DNA from: Natrinema gari JCM 14663 | GTDB taxonomy: Archaea; Halobacteriota; Halobacteria; Halobacteriales; Natrialbaceae | NCBI RefSeq assembly: GCF_000337175.1 | Contig: NZ_AOIJ01000038.1 | Coordinates: 1-45,040 of the forward strand | Direction of reading: 5' to 3' | DNA length: 45,040 nucleotides | In this document: positions 15,760 to 24,188 of the stretch, one piece after another | Layout of the letters: every line of letters starts with the position of its first letter | Position numbering within the stretch: the first letter of the stretch is position 1 | Program-made: the position numbers and the translations under genes | The notes under the pieces: model-generated | The model's database searches: none | The model's input: only the letters and a program-made list of their open reading frames with translations | Told to the model about the DNA's origin: nothing

Positions 15760-16403
15760 GCACTGCGAGGCCCGATCGCGACACGGACGCGGCGGCGGAT
15801 GAGCACAGCGACGCGGACCCGATCACAGTGCTGTTCGTCGACAACTACGATTCGTTCACGTACAACCTCGTCGAGTACGTCAGTCAGCAGGCCGGCACCG
15901 AGACCGTGGTGTTGAAAAACACCGCGTCGCTCGCGGACATCCGCGCCGTCGATCCCGACGCGATCGTCATCAGTCCCGGCCCTGGCCACCCGAAGAACGA
16001 CCGCGATGTCGGCGTGACCATGGACGTACTGCGGACCCTCTCGCCCGAGCTACCGACGCTCGGAATCTGCCTCGGCCTCGAGGCCGCCGTCTACGAGTAC
16101 GGCGGGACCGTCGGCCGCGCGCCGGCCCCGATCCACGGGAAGGCCTCCGCGGTCGACCACGACGGCGAGGGGGTCTTCGCGGGCCTCGAGCAGGGCTTTC
16201 GGGCGGGCCGCTATCACTCGCTCGTCGCGACTGCAGTGCCGGATTGTTTCACGATTTCGGCGACTGCCGAACACGGGGACGAGACGCTCGTCATGGGCGT
16301 CCGCCACGAGTCGTTCCCCCTCGAGTGCGTACAGTTCCATCCCGAGAGCGTCCTCACGGCCAACGGCCACGACGTGATCGAGAACTTCCTCGCGCGGGTC
16401 TGA
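15756..16403 (+). CDS. trpG: Anthranilate synthase component II TrpG (glutamine amidotransferase)
   Basis: A class I glutamine amidotransferase (215 residues) that feeds ammonia to TrpE. VDNYDSFTYNLVEYV lies near residue 27. SPGPGHPKNDRDVG, the nucleophile-elbow GICLGLEAAVYEYGG with the catalytic Cys, HGKA, YHSLVA and the His/Glu of FHPESVLT follow. The first 25 residues are an acidic extension. The more common CLGHQ after the nucleophile reads CLGLE here; these positions are not catalytic. It is the last gene of the trpDFEG operon. Confidence 0.93.
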   Translation: MSTARPDRDTDAAADEHSDADPITVLFVDNYDSFTYNLVEYVSQQAGTETVVLKNTASLADIRAVDPDAIVISPGPGHPKNDRDVGVTMDVLRTLSPELPTLGICLGLEAAVYEYGGTVGRAPAPIHGKASAVDHDGEGVFAGLEQGFRAGRYHSLVATAVPDCFTISATAEHGDETLVMGVRHESFPLECVQFHPESVLTANGHDVIENFLARV

Positions 16404-16405
16404 CG

Positions 16406-16422
16406 CGACCCTCTTCGGGTCG
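16406..16422 (+). terminator. Hairpin after trpG
   Basis: CGACCC (16406-16411) and GGGTCG (16417-16422) form a stem with a 5-nt loop directly after the trpG stop. No T run follows, so it is a weak terminator call. Confidence 0.35.
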
Positions 16423-16506
16423 TCCTCGAGACGGGGAGAAAAGCAGTGGGTCCGGCGCGGCGTCGTCCCCCGCGCCGGAAATCGGTCACCAGCCGCGCCG
16501 GTCTCG

Positions 16507-16692
16507 TTAGACGCCGGGGAGCAACTCGAGTTGCCCGACCGCATAGAGGGCCGCGAGGACGACTGCGGCGACGATACCGACTCGAACGGCGAGTTTGATC
16601 GCGATTCGGAGCGCGATGACGGCGACCGCGAAGGCGGCAAGTAGGGCCAACACCAGCAGGATCGGTGGTGCCGACGTTAGTGCATCGAACAT
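16507..16692 (-). CDS. Small membrane protein (61 aa)
   Basis: The ATG at 16690-16692 starts a 61-residue protein that is almost wholly hydrophobic, with two closely spaced segments (about residues 9-30 and 35-53) split by a few Arg/Lys residues. It converges with trpG. It resembles small conserved haloarchaeal membrane proteins, but I cannot assign a family. Upstream codons in the frame to 16794 look unrelated and are excluded. Confidence 0.55.
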   Translation of the reverse strand: MFDALTSAPPILLVLALLAAFAVAVIALRIAIKLAVRVGIVAAVVLAALYAVGQLELLPGV

Positions 16693-17107
16693 ACGCCAGT
16701 GGCCACGCCCCAGGGACGTAACCTTTCTGGATATCGTGACTGATCCGCAGCGACGACTGACTCTCGAGAACCCATTGGCGAAAGAAAAAATCACGGGACT
16801 GCGACCCCATCTCGTCGGTTACAGTCACTTTCAGTCCGGTCTGAAAATCGTTAAGACGGTCCGCGACGTAGCTATTGTTGACCACACAGGCGGCCGTTTC
16901 GGCGGTCGTGGGAGAGTGGATCACGATAGGTTATAGAGATATCTCTGAAACCACATTTGTACTACTACAAGAAAAGTAGGACAACAACACCACGTTTTAT
17001 GATGGATGCATGAATACCGAACCTTCGTCACGAATGATGTGCGCACGGAATCCGACTCACGCCAGAATCGACGCGCGGAAGCGGTATAGCGCCGGGGTGG
17101 CCCACAC
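16693..17107. other. Upstream region of the ribonucleotide reductase gene
   Basis: No gene is evident in these 415 bp. The stretch is more AT-rich than the coding parts. It holds the 24-bp dyad at 16929-16952, listed separately, and a TATA-like GGTATAGC near 17081-17088 at leaderless distance from the ATG at 17108. I looked for a cobalamin riboswitch because the enzyme uses B12, and saw no B12-box-like sequence. Confidence 0.45.
16929..16952. promoter_or_regulatory. 24-bp imperfect palindrome, possible operator
   Basis: The core AGAGATATCTCT (16935-16946) is a perfect 12-bp palindrome. Outer GGTT (16929-16932) and AACC (16949-16952) add four pairs on each side with two mismatched positions between. 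It lies about 155 bp upstream of the ribonucleotide reductase start. It does not match the NrdR box as I know it, so the binding protein is unknown. Confidence 0.35.
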
Positions 17108-20100
17108 ATGAGCGATGCCGAACTTTCCGCGGCGGATCTCACTCTCCCGATCAAACGCTCCGATGGGGAGACTCTCGAGGAGCGATTGACCGCCAACGCC
17201 TATCACAACATTCTACCGGCCCGCTATCTCCGCAAGAACGCCGACGGCGATCTCATCGAGGACCAGGAAGATCTCTTCGACCGCGTCGGCAAGAACATCG
17301 CGCTGGCTGAAGCCGTCTACGAAGCCAAAAACCGTGACCGCGAAATCACGGTCACGCCCGACCAGCTCAAGCCCGACCACCCGCGACGGGACGAACTCGC
17401 CGCCGAAGTGTTCGGCGCGGGCACCACCACCGAAGGCGACGCCGAAACCACGCTGTCTATCTACAACGTCAACAAGTTCGCCTACGACACCGTCGTCCCC
17501 GAACTCCCCGACGAGATTCGCGACCACGTCGAGTCGGTCGCCGACGAGTTCCAGGGCATGATGGAGAATCTGGACTTCATGCCGAACTCGCCGACCCTGA
17601 TGAACGCCGGCGACGAACTCCAGCAGCTCTCGGCGTGTTTCGTCGACTCCCCTGAGGACGACATCGACGACATCCATCAGACCGCCAAGGAGGCCGCACA
17701 GGTCTTCCAGAGCGGCGGCGGCATGGGCTATGCGTTCTGGCGGCTCCGACCCTACGGCGACGCGGTCGGCTCGACCGGCGGCATCGCCAGTGGTCCGATC
17801 ACGTTCATGCGCACGTACGACCAGATGTGCGAGACGATTGCCCAGGGCGGCGCGCGACGCGGCGCACAGATGGGCGTCATGCGCGTCTCCCATCCCGACG
17901 TCATCCAGTTCATCCACGCCAAGAACAAGGACGTCTCGCTGGCCGAGACGCTGCGCCTGAACGACCCCGACGACTACACGCACACCTCCTTCCAGGAGGC
18001 TCTGGCTGAGGCTCGCGAACTCATCGACGACGAGGGCCGAGTCCCCAAGCACCTCCGAAACGCCGTCGAGGGCCACCTCTCGAACTTCAACATCTCCGTC
18101 GGCATCACCGACGACTTCATGGACGCCGTCAAGAACGGCGAGGAGTTCACGTTCACCAATCCCCGAACGGGCGAGCCCCATATCGCCACGGCGGAGACGA
18201 AAGAACTCTACGAGATGTTCGGCCTCGGCGACCACGTCGAGGTCGGCGCGGAACTGTCGATCCCGGCCGAGGAACTCTGGGACGACATCGTCGAGGGTGC
18301 CCACGAGAACGGCGAACCCGGCGTGATCTACCTCGAGCGCGTCAACAAACAGCACTCCTTCGACGTCGAGAAACACCCCGACCACCGCATCCTCGCGACC
18401 AACCCCTGCGGCGAGCAGCCCCTCGAGGAGTACGAGGCCTGTAACCTCGGACATATCAACCTCTCGACGCTTGCGGATCTGGAGGCCCCCGACTGGCGCG
18501 TCTGGTACGACGACCACGGCGACGAGTACGAGTCGCTCGAGGCCGCCGTCGACGCCTTCCTCGAGGAGGCGATCGACTTCGAGGAGTTCGACCGCCGCAT
18601 CGAGATGGGCACGCGCTTTTTGGAGAACGTCGTCACGATGAGCGACTTCCCGGTCGAGAAGATCGAGCAGAAGGTCCGGGAGATGCGCAAGATCGGCCTA
18701 GGGATCATGGGACTGGCACAGCTGTACATCCAGCTCGGCATGGAGTACGGCAGCGAGACCTCAAACGAGGTCGCGCGCCAGCTGATGCGCCACATCAACC
18801 ACACCTCGAAGTGGACCTCCCACGAACTCGCCGAAGAACGGGGCAGCTTCGACGAGTGGGACAAGTCCAAGTACGCGAACCCGACCGAGTACCGCGAGTG
18901 GTTCGAGAAGCAAACGGGTCTCGATGCCGACGACTGGGCGGACGGATTCGCCATCCGGAACCACAACACGACCACCATCGCGCCGACCGGCACGACCTCG
19001 ATGGTCGGCAACACTACCGGCGGCTGTGAGCCGATCTACAACGTCGCCTACTACAAGAACGTCTCCGACGACGTCCAGGGCGACGAGATGTTAGTCGAGT
19101 TCGACGACTACTTCCTCCGCGTTCTCGAGGACAACGACATCGACGTCGACGCGGTCAAGGAAGAGGCCAAAGAGCAGATGGCGACCAACCAGTTCGACGG
19201 GGTCGAGGGGCTGTCGACGGTGCCCGACGCCATCGGCGAACTGTTCGTCACGACCGGCGATCTCTCGGCCAAAGAGCACGCCGGCATCCAGGTCGCCTGT
19301 CAGGAAGGTGTCGATTCCGCGATCTCGAAGACGGTCAACGCGCCAAACGACTCTACGCTCGCGGACGCCAAAGACGTGTTCGAGTACATCTACGAACACG
19401 GCGGCAAGGGCGTCACCTACTACCGCGACGGCACCCGCAGCAAGCAAGTGCTGACGACCCGCGCGGACAACGCCGACTTCGCCGACGAAACCGAGGCCGC
19501 ACAGGCCTTAGTCGAGCAGATCGACGAGATCTTCGGCGGTCTCGAGGCCTTCCTCGAGAGCGACGAAGTCGGGGACGTTCTCGACGCGGACGTCGGCTCG
19601 CTGGCCGACGACGATCGCCAGCCGGTCGAGATCGACTTCACCGAAAAGCGCGAGCGGCCGGACGCCTTACAGGGTGTCAGCCAGCGCATCGACACCGGCT
19701 ACGGGAAGATCTACGTGACGATCAATGAGGACCCCGAGACCGGCCAGCCGTTCGAACTGTTCGCGAACATCGGCCACTCGGGTGGCTTTACGAACTCCTT
19801 TACCGAGGCGCTGGCGAAGGTCATCTCGACCTCGCTGCGCTCGGGCGTCGATCCCGAGGAGATCGTCGACGAGCTCTGCGGAACCCGGTCGCCGAAAGTC
19901 GCCTGGGACAAGGGCGAACAGATCCAGTCCATCCCGGACGCCATCGGCACCGCGATGCGCCGCTACCTTGACGGCGAGATCGACAAACCGTACCCGAAAC
20001 AGCAGACGCTCGAGGAGTCGGCTGACGCCGAAATCGCCGACTACGACGGGCCCCAGACCGACGGCGGCGCGGCCGCCACGCAGGGCGGTGCGCCCGCGGA

Positions 20101-20230
20101 CGCCGACGACACGACCCAGGACCTCATCGACGCCGGCGAGTCGCCGGAGTGCCCGGACTGTGGCTCGATGACGCTGTACTTCTCCGAAGGCTGCAAGACG
20201 TGCGAATCCTGTGGCTGGAGCGAGTGCTGA
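17108..20230 (+). CDS. nrdJ: Adenosylcobalamin-dependent (class II) ribonucleoside-diphosphate reductase
   Basis: A single-subunit reductase of 1,040 residues that makes deoxyribonucleotides. LPARYLRKNADGDLIE opens the N-terminal region. QLSACFVDSPEDD near residue 175, GGGMGYAFWRLRP, GSTGGIASGPITFMR, NPCGEQPLEEYEACNLGHIN near 432-451 (loop with the active-site Cys and Glu) and APTGTTSMVGNTTGGCEP near 626-643 are diagnostic. The C-terminus has a zinc-ribbon-like tail (CPDCGSM and CKTCESCGWSEC), typical of class II NrdJ-type enzymes and probably used for thiol re-reduction. No small (R2) subunit gene is nearby, which fits the B12 class. The region around residues 795-870 is a lineage-specific acidic insertion. 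The start is the ATG at 17108. Confidence 0.95.
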   Translation: MSDAELSAADLTLPIKRSDGETLEERLTANAYHNILPARYLRKNADGDLIEDQEDLFDRVGKNIALAEAVYEAKNRDREITVTPDQLKPDHPRRDELAAEVFGAGTTTEGDAETTLSIYNVNKFAYDTVVPELPDEIRDHVESVADEFQGMMENLDFMPNSPTLMNAGDELQQLSACFVDSPEDDIDDIHQTAKEAAQVFQSGGGMGYAFWRLRPYGDAVGSTGGIASGPITFMRTYDQMCETIAQGGARRGAQMGVMRVSHPDVIQFIHAKNKDVSLAETLRLNDPDDYTHTSFQEALAEARELIDDEGRVPKHLRNAVEGHLSNFNISVGITDDFMDAVKNGEEFTFTNPRTGEPHIATAETKELYEMFGLGDHVEVGAELSIPAEELWDDIVEGAHENGEPGVIYLERVNKQHSFDVEKHPDHRILATNPCGEQPLEEYEACNLGHINLSTLADLEAPDWRVWYDDHGDEYESLEAAVDAFLEEAIDFEEFDRRIEMGTRFLENVVTMSDFPVEKIEQKVREMRKIGLGIMGLAQLYIQLGMEYGSETSNEVARQLMRHINHTSKWTSHELAEERGSFDEWDKSKYANPTEYREWFEKQTGLDADDWADGFAIRNHNTTTIAPTGTTSMVGNTTGGCEPIYNVAYYKNVSDDVQGDEMLVEFDDYFLRVLEDNDIDVDAVKEEAKEQMATNQFDGVEGLSTVPDAIGELFVTTGDLSAKEHAGIQVACQEGVDSAISKTVNAPNDSTLADAKDVFEYIYEHGGKGVTYYRDGTRSKQVLTTRADNADFADETEAAQALVEQIDEIFGGLEAFLESDEVGDVLDADVGSLADDDRQPVEIDFTEKRERPDALQGVSQRIDTGYGKIYVTINEDPETGQPFELFANIGHSGGFTNSFTEALAKVISTSLRSGVDPEEIVDELCGTRSPKVAWDKGEQIQSIPDAIGTAMRRYLDGEIDKPYPKQQTLEESADAEIADYDGPQTDGGAAATQGGAPADADDTTQDLIDAGESPECPDCGSMTLYFSEGCKTCESCGWSEC

Positions 20231-20344
20231 GCGCTGACTGAGGCCGTTTTGACGCCGTGTTTCTCGTTCGTGTTTTCGTTCGGGTCGCATGCGACGACTC
20301 GTTGAGACGCCACACTTAGCATCGGTCGCCGCGAACGCCGTCGT

Positions 20345-20521
20345 ATGACTGCCGACGGCGGGCGGGGAGCGGACGGTGGCGTCGAGACGGACGGCTCGAG
20401 CGACCGGACGGCCGCCGGCCCGCGCTGTCCACACTGCGATGCGGCGATGTACAAGCGCCACTGCAAGTACGTCTGTCCCCAGCACGGGGTCATCATCGAT
20501 TGCAGCGATCCCTTCCGCTGA
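20345..20521 (+). CDS. Very small cysteine-rich zinc-binding protein (58 aa)
   Basis: The ATG at 20345 opens 58 codons ending in TGA at 20519-20521. The first 26 residues are Gly/Asp-rich and probably flexible. The rest carries CPHC (28-31), C40, CPQHG (44-48) and C53 in the string MYKRHCKYVCPQHGVIIDC, a pattern strongly kept in haloarchaeal small zinc-finger proteins. It lies 115 bp after the ribonucleotide reductase gene on the same strand, though co-transcription is not certain. Function is unknown. Confidence 0.8.
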   Translation: MTADGGRGADGGVETDGSSDRTAAGPRCPHCDAAMYKRHCKYVCPQHGVIIDCSDPFR

Positions 20522-20576
20522 GCGCCCGCTCTCGAGTCCCGTCCGAGCGGCTGGCGGTGACGAGTACGCGGCGTCG

Positions 20577-21269
20577 TTAGCCGTCCGTCGGCGACCGGCT
20601 CGCCGTTCGAATCCGGCGGTACGCGGGCCCGGCAAGGAGGAGGACGGCAGCGGCGGCACAGGCAAGCGAGAGCGTCACGCCGACTTCCTCGAGCCCGCCC
20701 GCGGTGACCGTCGCCGCCGAGGCACCGACGACGACCGCGGCGATCGTCCACGGGAGTTCGCCGATCACCGTCCCGAGCACTAACTGGCGATACCCGACGC
20801 CGCTGACCGCCGCGGCACACGTCGCGACGTCAGAGGGAATCGGTGCCAACCGGGAGGCGGTGACGCCGCGCAGCGGGCCCGCCGTCTCGTAATAGCGCGC
20901 GACGGCCGCGCCGGCTCGCTCGAGGAGGGCCATGTCGGCGTCCTCGCCGGCCGCGCCGGCGGCCAGCCAGCGCGCCGCGACGAAGACAGGGAAGACGGTC
21001 ACCACGACGCCACAGAGCGCGATGGGGACGCCGACGGGGACGCCGACGCCGTAGCCGACGACGACCGCGAGCGGCGTCGTCGGCCACGCGAGGAGGGGGC
21101 GCACGAGGTAGAGGCCGGCGACGAGGAGGCCGAACAGGACCGGGTCCGCCGCAACGGCATCGACGGTCCCGATGATCGTCGACGGCGAGACGAGCGCGCC
21201 CGCGGCGACCGCGCCGCTGGCCACGATCGCCCCAATGAGCGCACGCGTTCGAACCGACCACAGCGACAT
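20577..21269 (-). CDS. TVP38/TMEM64 (SNARE-associated/DedA-like) membrane protein (230 aa)
   Basis: The start is the ATG at 21267-21269 (MSLWSVRTRALIGAIVA); the longer frame upstream is Arg/Pro-rich and excluded. Five or six hydrophobic segments are visible. The central motif FPVFVAARWLAAG...YYETAGPLRGVTASRLAPIPSDVATCAAAVSGV corresponds to the conserved R-(L/S)-x-P-(I/P)-x-P loop of VTT/DedA proteins, and YRQLVLGTVIGELPWTIA follows. These proteins probably flip lipids or support membrane homeostasis. Gene is single and converges with the small zinc protein. Confidence 0.85.
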   Translation of the reverse strand: MSLWSVRTRALIGAIVASGAVAAGALVSPSTIIGTVDAVAADPVLFGLLVAGLYLVRPLLAWPTTPLAVVVGYGVGVPVGVPIALCGVVVTVFPVFVAARWLAAGAAGEDADMALLERAGAAVARYYETAGPLRGVTASRLAPIPSDVATCAAAVSGVGYRQLVLGTVIGELPWTIAAVVVGASAATVTAGGLEEVGVTLSLACAAAAVLLLAGPAYRRIRTASRSPTDG

Positions 21270-21460
21270 CAGCCGACGATTCCCCTCGAGTATTGAAACC
21301 TTTGTGTCTCTCGCGAAGCGGCGGCCGCTCGGACGGGCCGACGGAGCGTCGACGGGACAGCGTCCGTCGCCCACCGGCGGACGAGCGACGGGAGTGACGG
21401 GCACTCGCGGGTCCGGTTCCCGTGGGAGCCGGCCGCAGTCGCCGACCTAAAGGAAAGGGC

Positions 21461-21470
21461 TTTTATAATC
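21461..21470 (+). promoter_or_regulatory. TATA box of tRNA-Leu
   Basis: TTTTATAATC is preceded by a purine-rich AAAGGAAAGGGC that can serve as BRE. It ends 36 bp before the mature 5' end of the tRNA, which leaves a leader of about 10 nt. Confidence 0.6.
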
Positions 21471-21506
21471 ACACTGGATACGAATGAGTGCAGACAGAGA
21501 CCGCGA

Positions 21507-21591
<85 letters not shown>

Positions 21592-21593
21592 TC

Positions 21594-21625
21594 GCATCGG
21601 TGGACAATGTCCACCACTTCGATGC
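21594..21625 (+). terminator. Compound hairpin after tRNA-Leu
   Basis: GGTGGACA (21599-21606) and TGTCCACC (21608-21615) form a perfect dyad. Outer GCATCG (21594-21599) and CGATGC (21620-21625) can extend or replace it. It begins three bases after the tRNA. There is no T tract, so it may aid tRNA end processing rather than termination. Confidence 0.45.
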
Positions 21626-21780
21626 AGGTGATCTCCCTCCGAGGACATCACCCACGCATAATCCTTTCAGAACTACACCGACGAGCGATAGCCCTGTCGA
21701 TCGGTACACGCTATCGAGTTGCTGTGATTGCCGATTAGGATACCCCAAACGGACGGTTTACGAGCTGTCGACAGGCCTCA

Positions 21781-22000
21781 TCATCCGACGGCGATAAACG
21801 CTCGATGTTCTCCCATCTCGAGGCGCTCGAGTCGGAACTCGACTTCCGCCGCAACGAGGTCCATAGCGCCTGTGTCGGCGAGGGCGTGGGCGTCGACGAT
21901 TGCCTCGAGTTCGCGGTGATACGGAAGCCAGCGGTCGTCGACGTAGCGCCGAACGGTGGCTTCGTCAGCCGGCAGCGAATAGAACTCCCATATGATCTTA
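21781..22000 (-). pseudogene. Remnant resembling the N-terminal part of a GNAT acetyltransferase
   Basis: The minus frame ending at TCA (21781-21783) reads WEFYSLPADEATVRRYVDD, RWLPYHRELEAIVDAHALAD, and VEFRLERLEMGEHRAFIAVG, then stops. This acidic, helical text has genuine haloarchaeal protein character and recalls the first helices of GNAT-family acetyltransferases. No start codon precedes it in frame before a stop near 22030, and the acetyl-CoA-binding half is absent. I read it as a decayed gene fragment; the family name is tentative. Confidence 0.4.
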
Positions 22001-22111
22001 GGATAACAATAATCCGTCAGCCGTTGCGGTTAGGGAGCGGTTTCACTCGATTGCTATCGGCAGTCGGTCAGAGACGGTAACCCCTTTCCCGTTCCGCTCG
22101 AACGAACAGCC

Positions 22112-22675
22112 ATGGAATACGTCCCTCGAGAGCGCGTGCGTCTCCTCACTGCCGTCTTGAGCGTCGTCTCGCTAGCGGTCGTCTTCGCTGCTGCAGGGGG
22201 ACGGATCCCCTCCACGAGCGTGCCGGCGGCTCCGGCGTGGGTTATCGAGACGATCCCGCTCGTTAACGCCGTGCTCAGCGCGGCTGCGATCGGCACGATT
22301 ACGCTCGGCTGGCGGGCGATCCGGCGCGACGATATCGAACGCCACCGCGTCGCGATGGTCACCTCGTTCGGGCTGTTCGTGGCCTTCCTCGCCCTCTATC
22401 TCTACCGGCTGACCGTGACCGGCGGCCCGCAGCCGTTCCACGGGCCCGACCCGGTCTATCAGTTCGTCTACCTGCCGCTGCTGGCGATCCATATCCTCCT
22501 CGCGATCGTCTGTATTCCCCTGCTCTACTACGTGCTCTTGCTCGTGCTCTCCCGCCCGATCGCGGAGCTACCCGAAACGAGCCACGCCCGCGTCGGCCGC
22601 GTCGCGGCGACGCTGTGGCTGCTTTCCTTTTCGCTCGGGATCGTCGTCTTCGGCCTCCTGCACGTCGTCTACTGA
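22112..22675 (+). CDS. DUF420 family membrane protein (187 aa)
   Basis: Five hydrophobic segments are predicted. The central signature is RRDDIERHRVAMVTSFGLFV followed by FLALYLYRLTV, then a His-containing FVYLPLLAIHILLAIVCIPL. Conserved histidines in neighbouring helices are a feature of DUF420 (YozB-like) proteins, which occur near heme-copper oxidase genes and may help oxidase assembly. No oxidase genes lie in this window. The start is the ATG at 22112. Confidence 0.85.
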   Translation: MEYVPRERVRLLTAVLSVVSLAVVFAAAGGRIPSTSVPAAPAWVIETIPLVNAVLSAAAIGTITLGWRAIRRDDIERHRVAMVTSFGLFVAFLALYLYRLTVTGGPQPFHGPDPVYQFVYLPLLAIHILLAIVCIPLLYYVLLLVLSRPIAELPETSHARVGRVAATLWLLSFSLGIVVFGLLHVVY

Positions 22676-22725
22676 GCCGGTCGCCCGAACCCCGACGGCG
22701 ACCGTCTCGGCTCCCGCAGGGCGGC

Positions 22726-22923
22726 TCAGTCGAGGATGTCACCGATCCGTCGGGGTTCTCCCTGGAGATTCGGCTGTTCGGCGACGATCTGGAGGACCTC
22801 GTGGTCGGTCACGTCGTAGTAGGACTTGTCGGTCGCGTCCTCGATGAGGGCCTGCTCGAGGCGGAACTCGGTGCCTTCGTAGACGACGTCGACGCCCTCG
22901 TCGTCGAATGCGAGCGTTGTCAT
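22726..22923 (-). CDS. Small conserved haloarchaeal protein, DUF5800-like (65 aa)
   Basis: The 65-residue protein MTTLAFDDEGVDVVYEGTEF... with KSYYDVTDHEVLQIV and a closing EPRRIGDIL matches my recollection of the short acidic DUF5800 family found across haloarchaea. It has no cysteines and no membrane segment. The start ATG at 22921-22923 and the stop TGA give a compact gene that converges with the DUF420 gene. Function is unknown. Confidence 0.8.
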   Translation of the reverse strand: MTTLAFDDEGVDVVYEGTEFRLEQALIEDATDKSYYDVTDHEVLQIVAEQPNLQGEPRRIGDILD

Positions 22924-23039
22924 GGTCGGACGTACGCAGTGGGATACTAAAAGCGAGGCGACTGTGATCGATGACTGATGCGATGCGAGCGCCGACGGCG
23001 ACGGACGGGCGTCCGACGGACGACTGACGACGCGCGAGG

Positions 23040-23047
23040 TTTATTAG
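23040..23047 (+). promoter_or_regulatory. TATA box of the bactofilin-like gene
   Basis: TTTATTAG is centred about 28 bp before the GTG at 23072. This spacing fits a leaderless transcript and supports that start over the TTG at 23060. Confidence 0.55.
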
Positions 23048-23071
23048 GCGGTACTCCCTTTGAGCCCGAGT

Positions 23072-23929
23072 GTGGCCTTCAGCAGGGATCCGCTCGACGA
23101 ACTCGTCGTCCCCGACGGCACGGAAGCCCAGGAACGCGACCTCGTTACCGACGGGGATGTCCTCGTCGGCGGGCGCTCGAGCGTCGAGTTCGGCGTTCGC
23201 GGTCGGAACGTGCTGGCCGGCGAATCGGCCGAGTTCGGCGGCGGGATCGAGGCCGAGGGCGACTGTCGGCTCGACATGTGGTGTGACGTTGCCGAGACCG
23301 TCCTGGTCGGCGAGGACGCGTACATCGGCGAACGCGTCCACATCGGCGGCCGACTGAAAGTCGCCGGGGACCTCGACATCGGCGACGACGTCGAGATCGA
23401 GGACGGGTTCGAAGCCAACGGCTGGATCGTCATCCGGAACCCGATGCCGACGATCGTCTTCCTGTTCGTTTACCTCAAACACCTCCTCTTGCTCGGCGAG
23501 GAAGATGCTGCCCAGCGGCTCGTTTCCGAAATCGTCGACGAGGAGGACGGCGACCCCGACACGGAGCCGCTGGTCATCCCCCGGAACGCGACCGTCGGCG
23601 ACGACGCCTGGCGCGTCTCGACGCCCGCGACGATCGGCGATGACTGTCGACTCCACGGGAACGTCCGTGCCGAGACGATCGATATCGGTGCGGATTGCAA
23701 CATCTTCGGGAGTCTCCGGGCGCGCGGCGATGTCTCCGTGGGAGAAACCACCCGTATCCACGGCGACGTGACGACCCGCAACGGCGATGTCGTCATCGAC
23801 CACGATGCCCGCGTCCTCGGTGACGTCTCCTGTGCGGACCTCGAGCTCGGCCCCGACGCGGAGGTCGACGGCACGATCCGGGCGGACGGCGAGATCACGA
23901 TGCGGACGACCGAACGCGAGCGCGAGTAA
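23072..23929 (+). CDS. Bactofilin-like polymer-forming protein with a central hydrophobic segment (285 aa)
   Basis: The sequence has two blocks of right-handed beta-helix repeats (about residues 25-120 and 170-275), rich in GxxxxxGxxxAxGDxxIGxxxxIxG motifs such as GRLKVAGDLDIGDDVEIEDG and GDVSVGETTRIHGDVTTRNG. This is the bactofilin fold, which polymerises into filaments without nucleotides. Between the blocks lies PMPTIVFLFVYLKHLLLL (about 124-141), long enough to sit in the membrane, then an acidic helix. Most bactofilins have one block and no such insertion. The GTG start at 23072 is preferred because of the TATA box. Role could be a membrane-bound scaffold; that is inference. Confidence 0.75.
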   Translation: MAFSRDPLDELVVPDGTEAQERDLVTDGDVLVGGRSSVEFGVRGRNVLAGESAEFGGGIEAEGDCRLDMWCDVAETVLVGEDAYIGERVHIGGRLKVAGDLDIGDDVEIEDGFEANGWIVIRNPMPTIVFLFVYLKHLLLLGEEDAAQRLVSEIVDEEDGDPDTEPLVIPRNATVGDDAWRVSTPATIGDDCRLHGNVRAETIDIGADCNIFGSLRARGDVSVGETTRIHGDVTTRNGDVVIDHDARVLGDVSCADLELGPDAEVDGTIRADGEITMRTTERERE

Positions 23930-24178
23930 CGCGGTTTGATTACGACGCCGACCGACTCTCTCGACACAGCGCCTTGAGCCGCTCGTTTCGTGGCTCTCGA
24001 GCCTGCACCGGCTCCGCCGAGAGGCGACGCTGTGACGACGCAGTCGGTATCGTTCTTTCCGAACCGAACACGGCAGTCACGATGACCGTCGCCATGTATC
24101 GGCGATTTTGACCCCTATTCTTAATACTGATAATCTGATAGGGGGCGACAGGCATGCTAAATATAGACATACACCCAC

Positions 24179-24186
24179 GGGAGGAG
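24179..24186 (+). promoter_or_regulatory. Shine-Dalgarno of fixA
   Basis: GGGAGGAG lies two bases before the ATG at 24189. It is one of the few strong ribosome binding sites in the window and decides the start against the upstream in-frame codons. Confidence 0.6.
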
Positions 24187-24188
24187 TC

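Larger units (their letters stand above)
21592..22111. other. Scar-like intergenic stretch downstream of tRNA-Leu
   Basis: It holds the hairpin above, a second stem GGTGAT (21627-21632)/ATCACC (21647-21652), a 9-bp copy of the tRNA 3' end (CCCACGCAT at 21651-21659 versus 21584-21592), and an acetyltransferase-like remnant on the minus strand. No intact gene is seen. Base composition is lower in GC than the flanks. Confidence 0.5.

Noticed and set aside
16693-17107. Cobalamin riboswitch upstream of the class II ribonucleotide reductase
   Set aside because: No B12-box-like sequence or matching fold could be recognised.
23940-24170. Minus-strand frame of 76 codons between the bactofilin-like gene and fixA
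   Set aside because: No family resemblance, and it overlaps the likely fixA promoter region; kept as non-coding.
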